From CAZDET01 sp964504335 (GTDB taxonomy: Bacteria > Bacteroidota > Bacteroidia > Chitinophagales > Saprospiraceae), in contig CAZDET010000018.1 of the NCBI GenBank assembly GCA_964504335.1, positions 19,532 through 83,531 of the forward strand: a stretch of DNA of 64,000 bases, read 5' to 3'. Numbering within the stretch: the stretch's first letter is position 1; each line of letters opens with the position of its first letter. Below, one piece after another: positions 53,272-63,449 of this stretch. The position numbers were made by a program, and so were the translations under genes. Below the pieces are notes generated by a model, which saw only the letters and a list, made by a program, of their open reading frames with translations, had not been told where the DNA came from and searched no databases.

Positions 53272-54811
53272 GAACGATGTAAAGCGGGTGGCCCTTGGCT
53301 ATTTAAAAAACTACTACAAGGTGCGCCCACGCATGGAAATGAAACCCACCGTATCCGGGCTCGATATGCGTGGGGAAGGAGGTATTGTTGCCGACGGGTT
53401 CATCAGTTTTGAACAAGCAGACGGCAACGTATTTACCGCGACCTTCGAAGCTACGGCCATCGAGCAGCGCGAAGAAATTTTCTTCGAAATACGTCGCTTA
53501 CTGCTCCGCTGGGACAGCCTCACGCTGGGCATTGCTACCGTGACGGGAATTATTGGGCTACTACACTATTTCGGTACCTACGTGGTGTTGCTATACAGCG
53601 GGTGGACAGCCATATTCCTTGCGCTAGCAGGCCTGTTACTTGCCTATCTGTTCTGGTATGCCGTGCTTCGCTACCACCGGCGCTACCGGGTAATTTTTGC
53701 AATCGAGCAATTCAAGCGCTACTTCGTCGATGAACAGTGGGTGGCTTTTGCCGAAAATGTATTCGACGAATCGAATCAGATCTACTACAACGAACTGAAA
53801 CGCCAGTGCATCCGCCTGGGGGTCGGGCTTTTTAGCGTCGATGCGGTCTATCGCCCGCACCTCATCGTGGCTCCGAGTCGGGTGAATAACTTTCGCCGGG
53901 ACCGGCGGATCATTCGATTCGTACCATTACAGGATTTGCAGTCCCGCCTGCAAATTGCTCCGATGGGGGAGGCCTTGTACAAAACCGGAAGCCGCTTTCG
54001 CACCCTAATCCGCGGAGCCCGGCGCTTGCTGCTACCTGGTAGTGCCGAAGGACAATTGAAACGGTTGACCGGCCCTCTGGTCGAGCAATACCAGGTCAGC
54101 TTTTCGCGGGATCGCTGGAATAACTTTTTACGCCCTTTCCGTGAACGCTATCGGCGAGGTATTCGAAAAATCCTCCCCCACCAATTGATCCTGGTGGCCT
54201 TTTCGGGATTGGTGTTGACCTTATTATTTGTCAATCAAATCAACCGGCTTCCGGTAGCCAATATGGAGCCCGAGCAGTACCGGGCACGCGTTTCGGCTAT
54301 TCCGCCGGATGAGGAGACTTCGTTTTTGATTATCGATGCGCCGATTGCGCCCTTCGATGATTCCACCTTCAAACCCTTCGATATTCCGCGTCCGGAAGAA
54401 CAGTTCGAGCGCCTCATTCAGGAAGATGCTCCTACGGGGCAGCCGGTAGCAGAGGTCGATGTGCGGATTGTCATTTCTGATCCCGGAGAGTTGCCGCGTT
54501 TTTATTACGATTGCAATCGCTTTCTGGGGCTTACCGTCCCTTCTTATATTCTGCTGGATACGATTGTTCCTACGGTGGAGCAGGCGCGGCGACGCCTAGA
54601 CGATATCAATCAGCAAGGGTTATCGGGCACGGTGAGCTGGTCGCCCTGCCTGTCGGTTCCCGGGAGGGGCTATTTGGTATTCATCGATCAGGTTTTCACC
54701 GATAGCCTGGAGGCCGCTCGTTTGTTGCCGCTTTACGAAGAATCCCTCCGCTTACTGGATGCCCGGTTGGCTGTTCAAACCCTGGGGCCCCCACGCAGGC
54801 GCGGAAATTAA
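53249..54811 (+). CDS. Membrane protein of unknown function coupled to folP
   Basis: The 520-residue protein begins with a soluble module of about 75 residues (ALGYLKNYYKVRPRM, then GGIVADGFISF and ATFEATA) that resembles a degenerate restriction-endonuclease-like fold, a weak impression. Two membrane helices follow near residues 92-140, then a cytoplasmic middle region of about 170 residues. A third helix lies near residue 310 (LILVAFSGLVLTLLFVNQIN), before a C-terminal domain with FYYDCNRFLGLTVPSYILLD. I do not recognise a family. The gene overlaps folP by 23 bases, so it is translationally coupled. Homologues in other Saprospiria would show whether the pair is conserved. Confidence 0.65.
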   Translation: MELIRLTENDVKRVALGYLKNYYKVRPRMEMKPTVSGLDMRGEGGIVADGFISFEQADGNVFTATFEATAIEQREEIFFEIRRLLLRWDSLTLGIATVTGIIGLLHYFGTYVVLLYSGWTAIFLALAGLLLAYLFWYAVLRYHRRYRVIFAIEQFKRYFVDEQWVAFAENVFDESNQIYYNELKRQCIRLGVGLFSVDAVYRPHLIVAPSRVNNFRRDRRIIRFVPLQDLQSRLQIAPMGEALYKTGSRFRTLIRGARRLLLPGSAEGQLKRLTGPLVEQYQVSFSRDRWNNFLRPFRERYRRGIRKILPHQLILVAFSGLVLTLLFVNQINRLPVANMEPEQYRARVSAIPPDEETSFLIIDAPIAPFDDSTFKPFDIPRPEEQFERLIQEDAPTGQPVAEVDVRIVISDPGELPRFYYDCNRFLGLTVPSYILLDTIVPTVEQARRRLDDINQQGLSGTVSWSPCLSVPGRGYLVFIDQVFTDSLEAARLLPLYEESLRLLDARLAVQTLGPPRRRGN

Positions 54812-54835
54812 TACAATCAATAAAAACACACATTC

Positions 54836-56122
54836 ATGCAATTCCGTCTACTACTATTATCAATGCTTTTCGGTCCATTCTTGTACGCTCAGACCACTTA
54901 TCTGCACTGTGGCCGCGTATTCGATGCGACCTCTGATGAATTGAAAACCGAACAAACCATTATCGTTCGCGACGGCCGTATCGAGGCCGTTCAAGCGGGC
55001 TATACCAATCCGCCCGATGACTTGCAGGCCGTCGATTTGCGCAATCACACCGTATTGCCCGGTTTGATGGATATGCACGTACACATCGAAGGCGAAAGTA
55101 GTCCGACCCGCTACCTGGAAAACTTCACCCTCAATAAAGCGGACGTAGCCCTGCGGGCCACCCTCTATGCCAAACGCACCCTGCAGGCAGGCTTCACGCT
55201 CGTGCGTGATCTCGGTGGCTCTGGGGTGAACGTGAGTCTGCGCAATGCTATCGATCGCGGGTACGTAGAGGGACCGCGCATTGTAACGGCCGAAAAAGCC
55301 ATCGGAACTACGGGGGGCCACGCCGATCCGACGAATGGTGTCCGGGATGACCTCAAGGGTGATCCGGGGCCCGACGAAGGGGTGATCAACAGCCCGGCCG
55401 ACGCGCGCAAGGCCGTTCGACAACGGTACAAAAACGGTGCTAATTGCATCAAAATCACTGCAACGGGGGGCGTACTGAGCGTCGCAAAAGACGGCTCCGG
55501 TCCGCAGTTTACCGAAGAAGAAATCCGCGCCGTTGTCGAAACTGCCCGCGATTACGGCATGCACACGGCGGCCCATGCCCACGGGGCCGAAGGTATGAAG
55601 CGGGCGGTACTGGCCGGCATCACTACCATCGAGCACGGTACGATGATGACCGACGAGGTCCGCCAATTGATGAAGGAACGCGGGACATACTACGTGCCGA
55701 CCATTGCCGCCGGAAAGTTCGTCGCCGAAAAAGCCGAAATTCCGGGTTACTTTCCGGCCGTGATCGTACCGAAGGCCAGGGCCATTGGCCCTCAGATACA
55801 GTCGACGTTCGAAAAGGCCTATGCCGCCGGCGTACCCATCGTGTTCGGCACCGACTCGGGGGTGTCGCCCCACGGCGAAAATGCCAAAGAATTCGAGTTC
55901 ATGGTCGAAGCGGGAATGCCCGAAGCAACCGCACTGCGGACAGCAACGAGCATTCCCGCTAAATTGCTGGATATGGATGATCGGCTCGGCACCCTGGAGG
56001 CCGGAAAAATCGCCGATATCGTTGCCGTACCCGGGAACCCCCTGGAGGATATCAGCGTAATGACGAAGGTCGCCTTCGTCATGAAAGACGGAAAAGTGTA
56101 TCGATCCGATTTGGCCCAATAG
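54836..56122 (+). CDS. Secreted amidohydrolase (imidazolonepropionase-like)
   Basis: The 428-residue precursor has a signal peptide (LLLLSMLFGPFLYAQ). The TIM-barrel amidohydrolase domain carries His81 and His83 (MDMHVHIEG), a candidate metal-bridging lysine (CIKITATGG), His in TAAHAHGAEG, His in TIEHGTMM, and Asp in VFGTDSGVSPHG, which together make a binuclear metal site. Members of this group hydrolyse dipeptides, proline-containing peptides or cyclic amides; which one cannot be read from sequence. It should act in the periplasm. The start lies 24 bases after the folP-linked membrane gene. The next gene starts 12 bases after it, suggesting one transcript. Confidence 0.9.
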   Translation: MQFRLLLLSMLFGPFLYAQTTYLHCGRVFDATSDELKTEQTIIVRDGRIEAVQAGYTNPPDDLQAVDLRNHTVLPGLMDMHVHIEGESSPTRYLENFTLNKADVALRATLYAKRTLQAGFTLVRDLGGSGVNVSLRNAIDRGYVEGPRIVTAEKAIGTTGGHADPTNGVRDDLKGDPGPDEGVINSPADARKAVRQRYKNGANCIKITATGGVLSVAKDGSGPQFTEEEIRAVVETARDYGMHTAAHAHGAEGMKRAVLAGITTIEHGTMMTDEVRQLMKERGTYYVPTIAAGKFVAEKAEIPGYFPAVIVPKARAIGPQIQSTFEKAYAAGVPIVFGTDSGVSPHGENAKEFEFMVEAGMPEATALRTATSIPAKLLDMDDRLGTLEAGKIADIVAVPGNPLEDISVMTKVAFVMKDGKVYRSDLAQ

Positions 56123-56134
56123 TAAAACCAGGAG

Positions 56135-57094
56135 ATGCCGTATTCGCCTTCGTTCCCGCTTACCTGGACCCACTTCAATACCATCGGCTCCAATGTATTG
56201 CGCCGCACCGGAGCCTGGAGTTACCAGCGCGAAGTATTCGACCTTCCGGATGGCGATTTCCTCGATCTCGACTGGCGGCGTTCCAACCGGTCAGATACCC
56301 TTCTGGTCGGATTACACGGCATGGAAGGTAGCAGTCACAGCCATTACATGCGCGGGATCATGGAAATGGCCCACGGTGCCGGATGGGATGGCTTAATTGT
56401 AAACTTCCGGTCTTGCGGAGGACGCCTGAACCGGCTTCCCCGCTTGTACCATTCGGGAGATACCGATGATTTGCGGTATGTATTGCAGTTTGCGCTGCCG
56501 GCTAAGTATCGACACCTCTTGCTGATGGGCTTCAGCTTGGGGGGCAATGTACTACTGAAATTTCTCGGAGAAGAAGGCGATGGCGCCGATGACCGGATAC
56601 GGGGCGCGGTTGCCGTTTCGGTACCCGTTCACCTACCGAGCGCAGCTGCACAGATTGACCGGTGGGAAAACTGGCTCTACCGCATGCGGTTTATGCTGCG
56701 CCTGCGGGCGAAAATGCGCGCAAAGAGTCAACAATTTCCCGGGGAAATCCCAATGGTGGACCGTCGCCCCACCACCTTTGCCGAATTTGACGATTGGTAC
56801 ACGGCACCGCTGCACGGCTTTCCCTCTGCACAGGTGTACTGGGAGGAAGCCGCCAGCCTGAATTATCTTCCGTTTATTCGGGTGCCTACGCTTCTGATCA
56901 ATGCCTTGGATGACTCTTTTTTAAGTCCGGCTTGCTATCCCCGGGCATTGGCTCGCACCCATTCGTTTCTGCGATTGGAGGCACCGCGTTTCGGGGGGCA
57001 CGTCGGTTTTGCGGAAGATGTCCGCTTTCGCTATTTCTGGACGGAGCGACAGGCGCTGCAATTTTTTCGTGATCTGGCCGTATCGAATGATTAA
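56135..57094 (+). CDS. YheT-type alpha/beta hydrolase
   Basis: The 319-residue protein is an AB-hydrolase-4 (YheT) family member: LLVGLHGMEGSSHSHYMRGI for the oxyanion loop, GFSLGGNVLLKFLGE with nucleophile Ser134, an Asp in NALDDSFLSP and a His in GGHVGFAE for the triad. The family includes medium-chain esterases, but the substrate of bacterial YheT is unclear. It is cytoplasmic and has no signal peptide. A GGAG just before the ATG at 56135 is one of the few Shine-Dalgarno-like sequences in the window. It follows the amidohydrolase gene by 12 bases. Confidence 0.9.
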   Translation: MPYSPSFPLTWTHFNTIGSNVLRRTGAWSYQREVFDLPDGDFLDLDWRRSNRSDTLLVGLHGMEGSSHSHYMRGIMEMAHGAGWDGLIVNFRSCGGRLNRLPRLYHSGDTDDLRYVLQFALPAKYRHLLLMGFSLGGNVLLKFLGEEGDGADDRIRGAVAVSVPVHLPSAAAQIDRWENWLYRMRFMLRLRAKMRAKSQQFPGEIPMVDRRPTTFAEFDDWYTAPLHGFPSAQVYWEEAASLNYLPFIRVPTLLINALDDSFLSPACYPRALARTHSFLRLEAPRFGGHVGFAEDVRFRYFWTERQALQFFRDLAVSND

Positions 57095-57172
57095 ACTTTC
57101 GTTAATAGTAGCGAAGGGCTCATCGACTGGAAGGTTTACAGAGTTCTTACCTTTACGAGTATTAGTCTGATT

Positions 57173-60100
57173 ATGAAGGAGCAGGAGCAGCCCAAAGACC
57201 AATCGCCCACCAATCAGGAAGTGAAGACTTCCCGCCGCCCACCGGCACTGCGTTGGTTTCGGCGCATCTTCTTTGTGCTGTTTGGCGTATTCGTTTTGGC
57301 GAACGCCTTGGTCTTGCTGCCCGCATTCCAAAATTGGGCCGTCAACACAGTAGCTCAGTCATTGAGCGATCGCCTCGAAACGACGGTCAAAGTCGACTAC
57401 CTCTACTTTTCGTTTTTCGATAAGCTGCAGCTGAAAGGGCTTTACCTTCAGGGGGTATACGGAGACACCCTCCTGTACAGCAATACCCTCCGGGCCGACC
57501 TGAATCTCAACCCGATTGTACTCCTGACTCGTGGATTGGAGGTGGAAGCCGTCAAAATCAAGGGGGCTCGGTTTTTAATCAACCGGCCACTCGGCCAGGC
57601 GGAAACCAACCTGGAATACGCTCTCCAGCGCCTGTTCCCGCCCCGGGAAAAGCCGCGCAACCCCTTTCGAATGAACCTCCGATTGTTGGAATTGGAGGAC
57701 GTACAATTTATTGAGCGGGATAGCCTTCGCGGCAACCACAATCGGGTACACCTTTCCCGGGGAGAGGCCTACCTTCGGCAACTTGACCTTCCAGGTAAAT
57801 TCATCAATATATCTTCCTTGACGTTAGATCGTCCCGTCATTCAATTGGAAAAACTCCCCTTGGATACGCTGGATTTACCAATTGCCGATACCACGGAGCA
57901 GCGGGAGGAAACAGCAGATAGCACCAAACTGGCGCTGCGCATCGAGCGCTTTGCTCTATCGGGGGGGCAGTTTAAACTGGATAATTTCAAAAAGGCACCT
58001 CAGGTAAACGACCTGCCCAATCGCATGGATTGGAAGCACCTCGATTTTCGCGATATTAATATCGATATCGAGCAGTTCGAACTTCGGCGGGATACCTTCA
58101 CCGGGCAGGTCGGAAATATCCAACTGCAAGCCACAAATGGATTCCAGTTGAGGCAGTTTTCGGTGGAGGATGCCGTCGTTTCTCCCCAGGAGGTTACCCT
58201 CAACGGGCTGCAATTCATCACACCCAATAGCCAGATTGGCGACACGCTCCGCTTTACCTATAATCAGTGGCTCGACTGGACCGACTTCGTCAACCGCGTG
58301 CGGCTCGATACCCGCCTGAACGGCGCACAGATCACCCTGCAGGATATCATGACCTTTGTGCCGACGCTTTACAACAACCCTTTCTTCAACTCAAACCAGG
58401 CTACCGTCGTCCAGCTCGACGGGCGGTTGCGGGGGCCCATCGATAAGCTGCGGGGCCAAAATATTCGCCTGGCCCTAAGTGATGGCTCGTTGCTGGAAGG
58501 TAATTTCAATACCCGTAACCTGACGCGGCCGAACGAAGAAGTAGTCAACTTTGAACTGGATCGGCTGCGCACCCGCATGCAAACCCTTCGACAGTTAATT
58601 CCAAATTTCAACCCTCCCGTCAACTTCAACCGGCTCGGGCGACTCGACTTCAGCGGCCGCTTCGACGGCTTCTTCCAGGATTTTGTGGCCTACGGAGACT
58701 TGCGCACCGATATCGGTCGGGCCGAGCTCGATATGCGGATGAATCTCAAACCCGGCCAGCGGAGGGCCACCTACAGCGGATCGCTTAGCGTTAATCAATT
58801 CGATTTGGGAGCCTGGACCGCCAATCCGAATTTTGGGCTAGTGTCTTTCCGCAGTAGCGTAAATGACGGGAGAGGCCTGGTGGCGGAAACGGCCTCGGCC
58901 GATGTAACCGGCACCATCGATTTGTTTACCTTCAAGAACTATCCCTACCAGAACGCTCAAATTGCCGGCCGGCTGAACGACAACTTTTTTGACGGCGATT
59001 TCTTACTGCGGGATGAAAATATCGATTTCACCTTCAGCGGGCGTGTCGATTTTCGGGATTCGATCCCCTCTTTTGATTTTGAGGCCAATGTAGAAAAACT
59101 GGATCTCCAGGCCATCAATTTGAGTGAGGAAAAACTGGTCATGGCAGGAGCGGTCGAATTAAATCTAAAAAATACCCGGATCTCCGATTTGGAGGGCCAG
59201 CTGCGGGTCGAAGATTTTGATATCGTGAAAAGCGATACTGAAAGTTACCACATCCAATCCGTCTATTTGTTTTCGGAAATCGATTCGGATGGCCGGAAAA
59301 GACTTAACCTCGAGTCGGATGTGGCGGTTGGTGCCATTACCGGAAGTTTTGATTTCAACGAATTACCCCGCAGTATTCAACAGTTTGCGGCACGCAATTA
59401 TCCCGAATTTGCCGCCCGAATGAACATTGAGGTTGTCAATGAGCTGTCGAACGAGAATAGTTTTCAATTCGATTTTGATATTCTCGATTCCAAGGGCTTG
59501 AATTACCTGATATCTCCTAAGTTAGGGCGGCTTGAAAATGCGGATATTTCCGGAGGCTACGACGGAGTGAAAGATTCCTTGGCCGTGGCTCTGGATTTAC
59601 CGGCTTTTCGCTTTGGAGATCTCACGCTTATCGACCTGGCGCTCAACCTTCAGGCAGAGCAATCGGAGGGAAATTTATCCTTTCACATCGACAGCATTGC
59701 AATCAAGGAGAAGAACTGGTTGTCCGACCTACATTTCATTAGCCTACTGGAAGGAGATACGATCGATTTCAGTATTCTTTGTCCCCAGAAGCGTGGATTT
59801 CAGGATACCATCGATTATCTGGAGATGGATGGTCTGTTTTATCCCACGGATACCAACCACTATCAGGTGCGTCTGGAGGAATTAGACCTTCAGATACTCG
59901 ATGAAAAGTGGATCATCGAACCGGGAAATGTGATCACCTTCGGTAAGCGGTTTATCGATGTACAGGATTTTGTCCTTCGAAATGGAAAACGCCGCGCTCA
60001 GATACAAAAATTCGGTGAAGAAGGATTGCGCCTCGATCTGACGGATTTCAGTTTTACCCTGATCGATCGCTTTTGGGACTACAAGCAATTGGATTTCAAT

Positions 60101-62125
60101 GGGCAGTTCGACGTCAGGGTACAGGTGCGGAACCTCTTTGATATGGAAGGCCTGCGAGCAGCCGTTGAAGCGGATTCCTTTTTCATCAATCAGGACGATT
60201 ACGGAGCGTTGCGACTCGACCTGGAAACGGAAAACCTCAAGAATAGCCCCTTGCTCGGGCTGCTATCAATTACGCGCGACACCACTCAGCTCCAAGCGGA
60301 GTTGCAATTCAATATTAATGATCTGGAACCCTCAAAAGGAGCGGCCCAGCTCGCTGAAAAAGAACGGAAAAACTACGTGAGCCTGGGCATCGATATTGCC
60401 GGATACCCCCTTGCTTTCGGCAATTACTGGATTGGTGAAACGGTTTCCGATGTCGAGGGTAATTTCAATGCAAACGTGCGCATTAAGGGGTTTTTTCCCG
60501 ACCCGAGGATCAATGGCTATATCCGAACCAATGGCGGGGCGCTCACCATCAACTATTTGCAAACGCGCTACCAAATTAAGCCCTACAGTATTATTATCAA
60601 CGATAACTTATTCAGTTTAAAAGGCCTGACGCTGTTAGATAAGAACGGCCGGGAGGCGATTGTCGCGAGGGGGGGCGTCACGCACGACCATTTCCGCGAT
60701 ATGGGGTTAGATGTGTTGATGCGGGTTTATCGGTTTTTGGCCCTCGACTTGGAGAAAGGGGACAACGAATTGTTTTACGGCCGAGCTATGGGGACGGGTA
60801 TTGTCGAATTTACCGGCAACTTCGTGCGGCCGGATATTGCAGTAACGGCTATTGTAGGGGATAGTACCGAAATTAGCATTCCCGTAGCGAGTGGAGCCGA
60901 GGCAAGCGACCTCTCCAATTTCGTAAAGTTTGTCGACCGGCGGGCGGAACAAGAACGGGCCGCCGCCACGAAAGAAGAACGCCGGGGTAGTACCGGAGTC
61001 AGCCTGGAAATGAACCTGGCCGTCGGAGAGGAAGCGGAAATGGAGTTGATTTTCGACGAAAAGGCCGGCGATATTATCCGTGGGTCGGGTCGGGGTAATC
61101 TGCGCATTCTCGTGCCCCGGGATGAGGATTTCCAGATGTTTGGCGACTATACCATTTCCGAAGGTAATTACCTGTTTACGCTGTACAATGTGGTCAATAA
61201 AGATTTTAGTGTGAAGCCAGGGGGGCGCATTGTCTGGACTGGTGATCCCTTCGGAGCGCAAGTGAGCTTGGTCGCCGAATACAAGGAGTTGCGGGCTCCG
61301 GTTCGGAATTTCATTGCCGAATATCTGCAGGAAGCCAGCCCGGATGTGCGAGAGGAAGCGACTCGGCCCACGGCGGTAGATCTATCCCTGATGCTCGAGG
61401 GGAATTTGCTCCAACCGGATATTAACTTCGACATCGACATGCCCAATCTAACCGGCCGATTGGAAACGTTGGTCGAAAACAAACGGCGCCAACTCCAGAA
61501 CGATCCGAATGAACTCAACCGACAGGTATTTGGCCTCATCGTGTCGGGCCAGTTTCTTCCGTCCGATTTTTCCTTTGGGCAGCCACAGTCGGTGGTCTTC
61601 AATACGCTCAGCGAATTTGCATCCAATCAGCTCAGCCTGCTGCTAACGGGATTGTTTCAGGAAGTGTTTGGAGAAGATAATGTACTCTCCGGTGTCGATT
61701 TCAACGTGGCTTACAACCAGTACAGCCGGTTCGACGGTGCCGACCAGCAGGGGTCGAGTTCGGGTAATCAATTCGAAGTAACGGTACAACAAAAATTCGC
61801 CAATGACCGGCTGAGCATTCAATTGGGAGGAAACGTGATCGACGACGATGATATCGTCACGCGCGAAAATGGCGTCTTCGTCGGCAACGATCTAATTATC
61901 GAATACAGTCTCAATGAATTCAGAACGCTGAAGCTCCGTCTCTACCAGCGGCTTCAGCCGGACATCGGAGGCGGCACCCGCCTGCAAATTGGAACCGGTC
62001 TGAGCTGGCGCAAGGAATTCGATTCGTTCTCCGATTTCCTGAATGGTATGAAGAAAGACACCCAACGCGCCGCCGGCCGAAAGCGCAACTCCAAGACTCC
62101 TTCCGACGAGCGCCCGTTGCAGTAG
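57173..62125 (+). CDS. tamB: TamB-type translocation and assembly protein
   Basis: The 1650-residue product has a short polar cytoplasmic N-terminus and one signal-anchor helix (about residues 31-55, FFVLFGVFVLANALVLL). It then runs almost wholly as beta strands with the alternating hydrophobic pattern of the AsmA/TamB repeat fold. The C-terminal 450 residues correspond to the TamB (DUF490) domain, with NLRILVPRDEDFQMFGDYTI, GRIVWTGDPFGAQ and FGLIVSGQFLPSDFSF. TamB-like proteins bridge the periplasm and help move phospholipids or proteins to the outer membrane. Lengths near 1500-1700 are normal in Bacteroidota. It lies 78 bases after the YheT-type gene. No TamA-like gene is in this window. 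Confidence 0.9.
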   Translation: MKEQEQPKDQSPTNQEVKTSRRPPALRWFRRIFFVLFGVFVLANALVLLPAFQNWAVNTVAQSLSDRLETTVKVDYLYFSFFDKLQLKGLYLQGVYGDTLLYSNTLRADLNLNPIVLLTRGLEVEAVKIKGARFLINRPLGQAETNLEYALQRLFPPREKPRNPFRMNLRLLELEDVQFIERDSLRGNHNRVHLSRGEAYLRQLDLPGKFINISSLTLDRPVIQLEKLPLDTLDLPIADTTEQREETADSTKLALRIERFALSGGQFKLDNFKKAPQVNDLPNRMDWKHLDFRDINIDIEQFELRRDTFTGQVGNIQLQATNGFQLRQFSVEDAVVSPQEVTLNGLQFITPNSQIGDTLRFTYNQWLDWTDFVNRVRLDTRLNGAQITLQDIMTFVPTLYNNPFFNSNQATVVQLDGRLRGPIDKLRGQNIRLALSDGSLLEGNFNTRNLTRPNEEVVNFELDRLRTRMQTLRQLIPNFNPPVNFNRLGRLDFSGRFDGFFQDFVAYGDLRTDIGRAELDMRMNLKPGQRRATYSGSLSVNQFDLGAWTANPNFGLVSFRSSVNDGRGLVAETASADVTGTIDLFTFKNYPYQNAQIAGRLNDNFFDGDFLLRDENIDFTFSGRVDFRDSIPSFDFEANVEKLDLQAINLSEEKLVMAGAVELNLKNTRISDLEGQLRVEDFDIVKSDTESYHIQSVYLFSEIDSDGRKRLNLESDVAVGAITGSFDFNELPRSIQQFAARNYPEFAARMNIEVVNELSNENSFQFDFDILDSKGLNYLISPKLGRLENADISGGYDGVKDSLAVALDLPAFRFGDLTLIDLALNLQAEQSEGNLSFHIDSIAIKEKNWLSDLHFISLLEGDTIDFSILCPQKRGFQDTIDYLEMDGLFYPTDTNHYQVRLEELDLQILDEKWIIEPGNVITFGKRFIDVQDFVLRNGKRRAQIQKFGEEGLRLDLTDFSFTLIDRFWDYKQLDFNGQFDVRVQVRNLFDMEGLRAAVEADSFFINQDDYGALRLDLETENLKNSPLLGLLSITRDTTQLQAELQFNINDLEPSKGAAQLAEKERKNYVSLGIDIAGYPLAFGNYWIGETVSDVEGNFNANVRIKGFFPDPRINGYIRTNGGALTINYLQTRYQIKPYSIIINDNLFSLKGLTLLDKNGREAIVARGGVTHDHFRDMGLDVLMRVYRFLALDLEKGDNELFYGRAMGTGIVEFTGNFVRPDIAVTAIVGDSTEISIPVASGAEASDLSNFVKFVDRRAEQERAAATKEERRGSTGVSLEMNLAVGEEAEMELIFDEKAGDIIRGSGRGNLRILVPRDEDFQMFGDYTISEGNYLFTLYNVVNKDFSVKPGGRIVWTGDPFGAQVSLVAEYKELRAPVRNFIAEYLQEASPDVREEATRPTAVDLSLMLEGNLLQPDINFDIDMPNLTGRLETLVENKRRQLQNDPNELNRQVFGLIVSGQFLPSDFSFGQPQSVVFNTLSEFASNQLSLLLTGLFQEVFGEDNVLSGVDFNVAYNQYSRFDGADQQGSSSGNQFEVTVQQKFANDRLSIQLGGNVIDDDDIVTRENGVFVGNDLIIEYSLNEFRTLKLRLYQRLQPDIGGGTRLQIGTGLSWRKEFDSFSDFLNGMKKDTQRAAGRKRNSKTPSDERPLQ

Positions 62126-62174
62126 GAGGCGTCCGGCGAATTCGTATCTTTTCCGGCAATCAACTACTACGAAA

Positions 62175-63344
62175 ATGATCCGAATCTTCCAATTTGCCCT
62201 ACTAGTACTGACCTGCCTGGCATTATTTCCCAATGGCCTTTATGCGCAACCAGCTTCCTACTTTCCGGAGCCGATGGCCTCCTGGGAAACCCGTTCCCCC
62301 CTGGAATTCGGGATGGATACGGCTCAATTGCAGGCGGCGGTAGCCTTCGCCCAAGACAACGAATACAGTGGTGCACGCGATTTGCGTCAAGCTATTCTAA
62401 AGGGATTCGAGCGTGAACCCTATCACCAACTACTTGGCCCCACCAAGAAGCGCGGCGGCCCCGCCGGGATGATCCTCAAAAATGGCTATCTCGTTGCTCA
62501 GTGGGGAGATATTAAGCGGGTTGATATGACCTTTAGCGTAACGAAGAGCTATTTGTCAACAGTAGCCGGGTTAGCCTTGCAACGTGGGCTCATTCGGTCG
62601 GTCGACGAGCCGGTGGCGGGCTACGTGTGGTCCGGCGAATTCGATGGTACCCACAACCGAAAAATCACTTGGGCAGATTTGCTCAACCAATCCTCCGATT
62701 GGTCGGGCAGGCTTTGGGATTCGCCCGATTGGGCCGACCGGCCGCCCCGGGAAGGCGAAATCGACGACTGGCAGCGGCGGGAGCTGGCCGAGCCCGGCAC
62801 CAAATATGAATATAATGACGTCCGCGTGAACCTATTGGCCTATGCCTTGCTGCAAGTGTGGCGCAAACCATTGCCTATGGTATTAAAGGAGGCGATTATG
62901 GACCCCATCGGTGCCAGCTCCACCTGGCGGTGGTACGGATATGACAACTCCTGGGTCAATGTCGATGGTCAGTGGATGCAATCCGTAAGCGGTGGTGGGC
63001 ACAGCGGCGGTGGGCTGTTCATTAGCGCCGAAGACCACGCACGCTTCGGCCTGCTGTTTTTGAACAACGGAAGGTGGAAGGACCGGCAACTGATCGATCC
63101 GGAGTGGATTGAACGTGCCACGACCCCCTCGATGGCTAATGCAAGTTATGGATTTATGTGGTGGCTCAACCAACCCGGGAGTCGTCATATGGAGGGAGTT
63201 AGCGATGAGGTCTTCTACGCGTCCGGTTTTGGAGGCAACTATATCGTAATTGATCAGTCGAATGATCTGGTCATTGTAACCCGGTGGTTAGAGCCCTCTC
63301 AAATGAGGAAATTTGTACAAATGGTCGTGCAGTCGATTTTGTAA
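62175..63344 (+). CDS. Secreted serine hydrolase (class C beta-lactamase family)
   Basis: The 389-residue precursor has a signal peptide (FALLVLTCLALFPNGLYAQ). The beta-lactamase-related fold is shown by Ser121-Val-Thr-Lys124 (FSVTKSYLSTVAG), the YEYNDVRVNLLAYALL motif, and HSGGG (GGHSGGGLFIS) near the end, the family form of the KTG motif. These enzymes are usually peptidases or esterases and not antibiotic hydrolases. It should act in the periplasm or outside. It starts 49 bases after tamB and stands 105 bases before the Dps-like gene. Classification as a true beta-lactamase is unlikely. Confidence 0.9.
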   Translation: MIRIFQFALLVLTCLALFPNGLYAQPASYFPEPMASWETRSPLEFGMDTAQLQAAVAFAQDNEYSGARDLRQAILKGFEREPYHQLLGPTKKRGGPAGMILKNGYLVAQWGDIKRVDMTFSVTKSYLSTVAGLALQRGLIRSVDEPVAGYVWSGEFDGTHNRKITWADLLNQSSDWSGRLWDSPDWADRPPREGEIDDWQRRELAEPGTKYEYNDVRVNLLAYALLQVWRKPLPMVLKEAIMDPIGASSTWRWYGYDNSWVNVDGQWMQSVSGGGHSGGGLFISAEDHARFGLLFLNNGRWKDRQLIDPEWIERATTPSMANASYGFMWWLNQPGSRHMEGVSDEVFYASGFGGNYIVIDQSNDLVIVTRWLEPSQMRKFVQMVVQSIL

Positions 63345-63449
63345 TTGAGATTTCACTCCCATCCACATGGCTTTCGTGTTGTTTTGAACATGTTAAACCA
63401 CAGTCTGTTATACAAGTGTATTTTGATAATAAAAAATTAGAACATCGAA

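Noticed and set aside
54860..56173. Long open frame of 437 codons on the minus strand
   Set aside because: It is antisense to the amidohydrolase gene, whose metal-binding motifs are intact. The minus-strand protein has no recognisable features; GC-rich codon bias produces such frames.
62175..63344. Class C beta-lactamase conferring resistance
   Set aside because: The fold matches, but the YEYNDVRVN form of the motif and HSGGG are typical of peptidase/esterase relatives, so resistance is not inferred.
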